Source: Opitutia bacterium
Lineage (GTDB): Bacteria > Verrucomicrobiota > Verrucomicrobiia > Opitutales > Opitutaceae
Direction: 5' to 3'
Assembly: GCA_003157575.1 (NCBI GenBank)
Contig: PMKA01000105.1
Span: 1 to 9,513, forward strand
DNA: 9,513 nucleotides
Made by a program: the position numbers and the translations under genes. The notes beneath the pieces were generated by a model. It was not told where the DNA came from. It was given only the letters and a program-made list of their open reading frames with translations, and searched no databases. Below are positions 5,252 to 9,513 of the stretch, in pieces; the first letter of the stretch is position 1; each line of letters begins with the position of its first letter.

Positions 5252-6442
5252 CTATTTCAACGTGATCTTCACCGCGGCGGCGACCTGATGTGCCCGCTCG
5301 CCCGCCTCCTTGATCGTGTCACCGCTCGCAATGGCGACGCCGAGGCGGCGATGGCCGCGGCACTCGGGTTTTCCGAAGAGCCTGACATGGCTTTCGGGGA
5401 CGGCGAGGGCCTGTTCAACCCCGGTGAAGGAGGGCACGCCGTCGCCCCAGCCGAGCAAGGCGACGCTGAACGATGGACGCAGCAGGCGGATGGGAGGCAC
5501 CGGCAGCCCGAGGATGGCCCGGGCATGCAGCGCGAATTCCGACCACTGCTGGCTGCCGATCGTCACGAGCCCGGTGTCGTGTGGACGCGGGCTGACCTCG
5601 CTGAAGAGCACGTCTTCGCCGCGCACAAAGCACTCGACGCCGAAGATCCCCCAGCCGCCGAGGTTTCCGACCACCGTCCTGGCGATGTGCTCCGCTGCCT
5701 CCTGGGCCTTTGGGGACATCGGGCACGGCTGCCAGCTCTCCCGGTAATCGCCGTCGATCTGGATATGGCCGACGGGCGGGCAGCATTGGATGCCGTTGAC
5801 CGCCGAGACCGTCAGCATGGTGATCTCGTAGTCAAAGGGGATGAAACCTTCGACGATGCAGCGTCCGGCGCCCGAGCGTGCGCCCTCCTGCGAGCGCCGC
5901 CAGGCGCCGGGCATGTCGCCGGGCGTCTTCACAACGCTCTGCCCGTGGCCGCTCGATGACATCAAAGGCTTGAGCACGCAGGGGAAGCCGAGAACCTGTC
6001 CGGCGGCAAGCGCCTCGGCCTCCGTTGCGACGAAACGATAGGGCGACGTGGGCAGCTTCAGCTCCTCGGCGGCGAGGCGGCGGATGCCCTCGCGGTTCAT
6101 GGTCAGCCGCGCGGCGCGGGCGGTGGGAACGACACGCTGGCCGGCCTTCTCAAGCTCGACGAGCACATCGGTGGCTATCGCCTCGATCTCCGGGACGACC
6201 AGGTCGGGCTTCTCCCGTGCGATGACGCGGCGGAGGGCCATGCCGTCGAGCATCGGAAAGACGTGGCTGCGGTGCGCAACCTGCATCGCGGGCGCGCCCT
6301 CGTAACGGTCGCATGCAACGACCTCGCAGCCAAGCCGCTGCAATTCGATGGCGACTTCCTTGCCGAGCTCGCCCGAGCCGAGCAGAAGCACGCGGGTGGC
6401 GCCGGCCGTGTTTGGTGTACCGAAGGAACCGGGAGTGAGCAT
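5252..6442 (-). CDS. purT: Formate-dependent phosphoribosylglycinamide formyltransferase
   Basis: PurT makes formyl-GAR from GAR, formate and ATP, the third step of de novo purine synthesis, by way of formyl phosphate and without a folate cofactor. The 396-residue length fits the family (E. coli 392). Visible landmarks are the N-terminal GAR-binding loop [11 protein letters not shown] at 20-30, PEIEAIATD at 84-92, the ATP-grasp glycine loop [11 protein letters not shown] at 162-172, [15 protein letters not shown] at 198-212, and the magnesium ligands Glu270 (FGVE) and Glu282 in [11 protein letters not shown]. The DTG Asp is 289. All key residues line up with E. coli at an offset of about three. 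The frame continues to 6634, but ATG 6442 gives the family start (about 20 residues before GSGELG) and has a strong ribosome site upstream. It is divergent from truB and convergent with the small membrane gene. With the mtnP-type salvage gene at the right edge it is the second purine gene in the window. Confidence 0.95.
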   Translation of the reverse strand: MLTPGSFGTPNTAGATRVLLLGSGELGKEVAIELQRLGCEVVACDRYEGAPAMQVAHRSHVFPMLDGMALRRVIAREKPDLVVPEIEAIATDVLVELEKAGQRVVPTARAARLTMNREGIRRLAAEELKLPTSPYRFVATEAEALAAGQVLGFPCVLKPLMSSSGHGQSVVKTPGDMPGAWRRSQEGARSGAGRCIVEGFIPFDYEITMLTVSAVNGIQCCPPVGHIQIDGDYRESWQPCPMSPKAQEAAEHIARTVVGNLGGWGIFGVECFVRGEDVLFSEVSPRPHDTGLVTIGSQQWSEFALHARAILGLPVPPIRLLRPSFSVALLGWGDGVPSFTGVEQALAVPESHVRLFGKPECRGHRRLGVAIASGDTIKEAGERAHQVAAAVKITLK

Positions 6443-6452
6443 GATGTCATGT

Positions 6453-6461
6453 TCACCTCCC
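6453..6461 (-). promoter_or_regulatory. Shine-Dalgarno upstream of purT
   Basis: On the minus strand GGGAGGTGA ends 10 nt before ATG 6442, complementary over GGAGGTGA to the 16S tail. A second ATG (6450-6448), only 2 nt after this site, is out of frame with purT. It would fit the spacing better, so initiation there could compete. The family-like start and downstream motifs still require 6442. Confidence 0.6.
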
Positions 6462-6471
6462 GCCACGGTCT

Positions 6472-6488
6472 GGCAAACAGGATTTGCC
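6472..6488. other. Inverted repeat in the purT leader
   Basis: GGCAAA-CAGGA-TTTGCC is a perfect 6-bp inverted repeat with a 5-nt loop. It lies 29-46 nt before the purT start and directly upstream of its ribosome site. It could be a small leader hairpin or an operator half-pair. The rest of the 318-bp purT-truB gap holds GC-rich short palindromes (for example 6518-6532 and 6649-6661) but no riboswitch pattern or promoter that I can name. Confidence 0.4.
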
Positions 6489-6760
6489 CGGAGCGGATAC
6501 CGGAAAGCCCCGCACAGGCGCCAGCTGCGCCGGCCTGCCGAGCGGGGTTCACCGCTGCGTTGTCCTGTCGGGGGTGTCGCTCCTTGCCGGATCTTGTGCC
6601 CGTCCGCCATGCTTGCGTAAGGCGCGCCATGCACAAGGAATCCGCCTGTCCCTACCAGGGATCGCGGGCTGCCCGGCCGCGGTCGGCACCGTGAAAGGCG
6701 GCGTTTATCGGGGCAATCCGCGGATTCCAGTCACGGAGCGCTTGCTCTCGGACCGATGAC

Positions 6761-7507
6761 ATGGAAGAAGTTTCTCCTACCATGCTCGGACAGTCCAAGG
6801 AACTCGAAGGGGTGTTGCTCGTTGACAAGCCGACCGGCTTCACGTCGCACGACGTCGTGGCGCGGCTCCGCCGCAAGTTGTCCATGAAGCGCATCGGCCA
6901 TGCCGGCACGCTCGACCCGATGGCGACAGGCCTGCTGATCATGCTCATCGGCAAGGCGACCAGCGTTTCGCAATATCTGTCCAACCTCGACAAGGAATAC
7001 GAGGGGACGATCGAGCTGGGCAGGACGACCAATTCCCAGGATGCCGACGGCGAGGTGATGGAGACGCGACCCGTGCCGCCGCTGACGGAGGACGGGGTGC
7101 GTGCGGCGATGCAGGGCTTCCTCGGGGACCAGTACCAGACGCCGCCCATGTTTTCCGCGATCAAGGTGGACGGCGTCCCGCTCTACAAGAGGGCGCGAAA
7201 GGGCGAGGAAATTGTGCGCGAACCGCGTTTCATCCGGGTTTCAAGTTACGAGCTGACCCGCTTTGCCCCGCCCCAGCTCGACTTTCGCATTCGCTGCAGC
7301 AAGGGCACCTATGTGCGCACTCTTGCCCACGACCTCGGCCAGAAACTCGGTTGCGGCGCGCATCTCTCCGCGTTGCGCCGCACAGCGACGGACAAGTTCC
7401 GGATCGAGGCCGCACTGACGCTCGAACAGATTGAACAGCTGTCGCTGCCCGAAATCGAGAAGCGGCTGCTCCCCGTGTACGAGGTCGTGCCGAAGTTCGT
7501 CGGGTGA
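6761..7507 (+). CDS. truB: tRNA pseudouridine(55) synthase
   Basis: TruB converts U55 in the T-loop of most tRNAs to pseudouridine. The protein has 248 residues. [17 protein letters not shown] at 17-33 opens the catalytic domain, followed by [17 protein letters not shown] at 43-59 with catalytic Asp52. Further conserved blocks are DKEYEG (about 77-82), the [21 protein letters not shown] block in the middle, and [15 protein letters not shown] with the RCSKGTYVR motif in the second half. The length is that of short TruB proteins; no sizeable PUA domain follows. The ATG at 6761 has no clear ribosome site. Met8 (ATG 6782), preceded by GGAAGAAG, is an equally reasonable start because the conserved part begins near residue 14. 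The stop overlaps the ribF GTG by 4 bp, the common truB-ribF pairing. Confidence 0.95.
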   Translation: MEEVSPTMLGQSKELEGVLLVDKPTGFTSHDVVARLRRKLSMKRIGHAGTLDPMATGLLIMLIGKATSVSQYLSNLDKEYEGTIELGRTTNSQDADGEVMETRPVPPLTEDGVRAAMQGFLGDQYQTPPMFSAIKVDGVPLYKRARKGEEIVREPRFIRVSSYELTRFAPPQLDFRIRCSKGTYVRTLAHDLGQKLGCGAHLSALRRTATDKFRIEAALTLEQIEQLSLPEIEKRLLPVYEVVPKFVG

Positions 7508-8466
7508 ACTTCCCCTGTCAGTTCGATGGACTGGACCATGTGCAGCTGCCGCCGCGGCCGTTGCATCTGGCCATCGGGATGTTCGATGGCGTGCATCTCG
7601 GACACCATGCGGTGATCGAGTCCGCCGTCCATTCCGCGCGAAGGAGCGGCGGACTCGCGGGCGTCCTGACCTTTTGGCCGCATCCCCGGGCGTTGTTCAA
7701 TCCTGCAGGGAGCGCCCGCATGCTCATGAGCCCCGCGGTGAAGTTGCGCGTCCTGCTCGGGCTCGGCGTGGACGTGGTCATCCAGCAGACCTTCTCGCAT
7801 GATTTCGCCCGCATCACGGTGGAGGATTTCCTGCCGCATCTGCTTGGCCGGCTGCCGCACCTGGCCGGGATTTATGTTGGGGAGAACTGGCGGTTTGGCG
7901 CAGGCCGGAAAGGGAATGTGCGCCTGCTCCTGACGGAGGCGGCGAAACACAACCTGTCGGTGCTGAGCGTTCCCCGCATCCACTGGAACGGGGGGCCGAT
8001 CAGCAGCACCCGCATCCGCGACAGCCTCGAAGCAGGCCGGCTGGAGGAGGCAAACACCCTCCTCGGGTATTCGTATTTTTCGGAAGGAACGGTGACGGCA
8101 GGCCGGCAGCTCGGGCGGACGATCGGGTTTCCGACTCTCAACGTGCCATGGGTGCCGGAGCTGAAACCGCGCTATGGCGTCTATGCGGTCCGCGTGTCCG
8201 GCGTTCCTGGCGGCGTGGCGCTGCCTGCCGTGGCCAATTATGGATTGCGACCGACCGTGGGGCGGGCGGATGAACCCTTGCTGGAGGTGCACGTGCTCGG
8301 ACCGTGCCCGTTCACGGAGGGCAGCCATCTGACGATCGACTGGCTCAAATTCCTCCGGCCCGAGCAGAAGTTCGATGACTTGGCGAAGCTCCGCGCCCAG
8401 ATCGCGCAGGATTGTGTATCGGCGGCGGCGTTCTTCTCGGTCGAAACGGCCGCCGTCGGAGATTGA
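7504..8466 (+). CDS. ribF: Bifunctional riboflavin kinase / FAD synthetase
   Basis: RibF phosphorylates riboflavin to FMN and adenylylates FMN to FAD. The 320 residues contain both modules. The N-terminal nucleotidyltransferase has [13 protein letters not shown] at 26-38 (HxGH-type), [12 protein letters not shown] at 56-67, [13 protein letters not shown] at 126-138 and [13 protein letters not shown] at 166-178. The C-terminal riboflavin kinase starts with [19 protein letters not shown] at 195-213 (the TN/PTLN metal and phosphate site), then YGVYAVRV at 224-231, NYGLRPTVG at 245-253 and the catalytic Glu261 in LLEVHVL. The GTG start is fixed by the 4-bp overlap GTGA with truB and by the conserved distance to FDGVHLGH. 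It supplies FMN, which the nitroreductase-like protein to the right would need, although that gene is on the other strand. Confidence 0.96.
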   Translation: MNFPCQFDGLDHVQLPPRPLHLAIGMFDGVHLGHHAVIESAVHSARRSGGLAGVLTFWPHPRALFNPAGSARMLMSPAVKLRVLLGLGVDVVIQQTFSHDFARITVEDFLPHLLGRLPHLAGIYVGENWRFGAGRKGNVRLLLTEAAKHNLSVLSVPRIHWNGGPISSTRIRDSLEAGRLEEANTLLGYSYFSEGTVTAGRQLGRTIGFPTLNVPWVPELKPRYGVYAVRVSGVPGGVALPAVANYGLRPTVGRADEPLLEVHVLGPCPFTEGSHLTIDWLKFLRPEQKFDDLAKLRAQIAQDCVSAAAFFSVETAAVGD

Positions 8467-8540
8467 AGCGGCGGGCTGGGGCTGACGTGATAGCTGAGCT
8501 GTCGCCTAAGGCTGGCGCGGTTTCATGTCCGTGGATTTGG
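8467..8540. other. Short spacer between convergent genes
   Basis: The 74 bp between the ribF and nitroreductase stops contain no convincing terminator hairpin with a T tract and no coding frame of note. Confidence 0.4.
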
Positions 8541-9191
8541 CTAACGCTTTCTCGGGTAGCCGACGGTCTGGACAAGGATGACCGTCTGCCCGGGCGGCAG
8601 CTGGAGCGCCTTGGCCAGCGCGTCGCCATCGAGGCTGGCGCGCACGACGGTGGCAAGGCCTTCCGACGCGCAGAACAGATAGACGTTCTCGGCGATCAGG
8701 CCCGCCTGGATGCCGCCCGCTTGGGCGCGTTCGGTCAGGGACGAGGCGGTCGACCGGGAAACGTAGATTAGGTTCACCGGCGCGGCCGCCACGAAATCCT
8801 GGACCCCCGTCAACGCCCGCAGGTCCTTGCGGGTCACGGGCTGCAGGCGGTTCTCCTTCGCCTGGTACAGGAAGACGCCGTCCGTTGTGGCGGCGTAGAC
8901 GTCCATCTCCTGGCGGTTTCTCGCCGACGGCGCGGTGCGTCCGCCGGTTGCCGGACGGTTGATGCCCCAGGCGGCCCAGAGCAGGTTGGACAAGACCTGC
9001 GGCGGCAGCGGATCCGGCGCGAATTCACGGTGCGAAGAGCGTTCGCGGATAACTTGCAGAAGCGGTTGGCCGCCGCTTGTCTGCGGGGCGGGCAGGGGGA
9101 TTGGCGGCAGTTCCGCGGCCGCGAGACCGGCGGTCAGGGCCAGCAACAGCGCCGCGGTGCGGAGACAAAGCAACGCAGTCCTCGAGTGCAT
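8541..9191 (-). CDS. Exported nitroreductase / SagB-type FMN oxidoreductase family protein
   Basis: The 216-residue product begins with a Sec-type signal: MHSRTALLCLR, a hydrophobic core at about 12-23 and a likely cut after AAA at 24-26. There is no twin-arginine motif and no lipobox. The mature part has the nitroreductase fold signature of the SagB/ThcOx subgroup: the FMN phosphate loop ERSSHREFAPDPLPPQVLSN at 50-69, LLWAAWGINRP at 70-80, RTAPSARNRQEMDVY at 85-99, GVFLY at 105-109, LTGVQDFVAAAPVNLIYV at 127-144 and a C-terminal VQTVGYP. The family uses FMN to reduce or oxidise diverse small molecules; the substrate here is unknown. AAGGAGG ends 4 nt before the ATG and overlaps the stop codon of the upstream gene, so the two are co-translated. 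An exported protein needing a cytoplasmic flavin but showing a Sec-like signal is unusual. Confidence 0.88.
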   Translation of the reverse strand: MHSRTALLCLRTAALLLALTAGLAAAELPPIPLPAPQTSGGQPLLQVIRERSSHREFAPDPLPPQVLSNLLWAAWGINRPATGGRTAPSARNRQEMDVYAATTDGVFLYQAKENRLQPVTRKDLRALTGVQDFVAAAPVNLIYVSRSTASSLTERAQAGGIQAGLIAENVYLFCASEGLATVVRASLDGDALAKALQLPPGQTVILVQTVGYPRKR

Positions 9192-9200
9192 GGGTCCTCC

Positions 9201-9513
9201 TTAGAGATATTTTGCCAGGATCGGAGCGAGTTCCTTCCGCGCGGCGGCCGGCCAGAGTTTGCGGTCGGTCAGGATCGCATTCTTCAAGGCGGAATGACAC
9301 GGCCAGTCCGGCTGATGAGGGATCTTCGGGATGGTTTGCAGGACAATCTGCTGCGCCGCGGCGGCGTTTCGGTGGAGGTATTCGACCACCATCTCGATCG
9401 TCACGTGCGCCTCGTCCGTCTTCCAGCTGTCGTAGTCGGTCACCATCGCGGCGGTCGCGTAGGCGATCTCGGCTTCACGGGCGCATTTTGCCTCGCCGAG
9501 ATTGGTCATGCCG
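9201..9513 (-). CDS. mtnP: S-methyl-5'-thioadenosine phosphorylase, C-terminal part
   Basis: The gene runs off the right edge; 103 C-terminal residues are visible. They begin with GMTNLGEAKCAREAEIAYAT, then MVTDYDSWK, which is the purine-site segment of MTA phosphorylases. The Asp pair in TDYD selects 6-amino purines (adenine), whereas guanosine/inosine phosphorylases have Asn. The rest is helical (HVTIEMVVEYLHRNAAAAQQ), followed by the LKNAILTDRK segment near the C-terminus. The enzyme splits methylthioadenosine, the by-product of polyamine synthesis, with phosphate into adenine and 5-methylthioribose-1-phosphate. The TAA stop overlaps the ribosome site of the nitroreductase gene 9 nt downstream, so both form one transcript. 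The missing start lies outside the window. Confidence 0.93.
   Translation of the reverse strand, partial: GMTNLGEAKCAREAEIAYATAAMVTDYDSWKTDEAHVTIEMVVEYLHRNAAAAQQIVLQTIPKIPHQPDWPCHSALKNAILTDRKLWPAAARKELAPILAKYL

Noticed and set aside
5288..5959. Plus-strand frame of 223 codons inside purT
   Set aside because: It is antisense to a well-supported purT, and its sequence has no recognisable features.
6443..6634. 64-residue N-terminal extension of PurT
   Set aside because: The extension has no family similarity; ATG 6442 has a ribosome site and gives the normal PurT N-terminus.
6443..6760. Purine-related riboswitch (ZTP, purine, tetrahydrofolate) before purT
   Set aside because: I looked for the conserved cores by eye and found none; only short GC-rich palindromes are present. 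A covariance scan would settle it.
7309..8328. Minus-strand frame of 339 codons over truB and ribF
   Set aside because: It is antisense to two genes with full motif support; its composition is His/Arg/Pro-rich as expected for a high-GC shadow.

Overview
The window is GC-rich (roughly two thirds G+C by eye) and mostly carries single-copy housekeeping genes. The gene content, a ClpS of the DPVNLMSYV type and the TTGNNN-N16/17-TAYNGT promoters suggest a free-living heterotrophic bacterium. Verrucomicrobiota of the Opitutaceae type is my best guess, but no rRNA or other decisive marker is present.

Layout. (1) Bases 1-650 are gene debris: a 36-bp tandem duplication that may come from an insertion-sequence end, the C-terminal scrap of a PD40 (WD40-like beta-propeller) protein, and on the minus strand a scrap resembling a response-regulator receiver domain. 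(2) A minus-strand gene for a membrane-anchored protein of unknown function lies at 660-1286. (3) Divergent from it is a tight plus-strand run: proS (prolyl-tRNA synthetase), clpS (N-degron adaptor of ClpAP/ClpCP), a ClpS-linked helical protein, and a four-helix membrane protein with an N-terminal cysteine-rich metal-binding module. proS/clpS and clpS/downstream gene overlap. (4) A non-coding stretch at about 4552-4739 folds as 6S RNA (ssrS), with its own promoter, closing stem, asymmetric central bubble with a small 3' hairpin, apical stem and a T7 tract. (5) A second promoter begins inside that T tract and drives a small four-helix membrane protein. (6) purT (formate-dependent GAR transformylase) is convergent, on the minus strand. 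(7) Divergent from purT, truB and ribF overlap by 4 bp. (8) At the right edge, on the minus strand, lie the C-terminal part of an MTA phosphorylase gene and an exported nitroreductase-family gene 9 nt downstream.

How the parts relate. proS, truB and ribF serve translation, tRNA modification and flavin cofactor supply. clpS and its neighbour belong to regulated proteolysis. 6S RNA is a global inhibitor of sigma70-type RNA polymerase. purT makes purines and the MTA phosphorylase salvages them. The nitroreductase would need the FMN that RibF makes. I found no mobile-element gene, CRISPR array, tRNA or rRNA. The least ordinary items are the unannotated 6S RNA, the ClpS-linked protein, the metal-binding membrane protein and the debris at the left edge.
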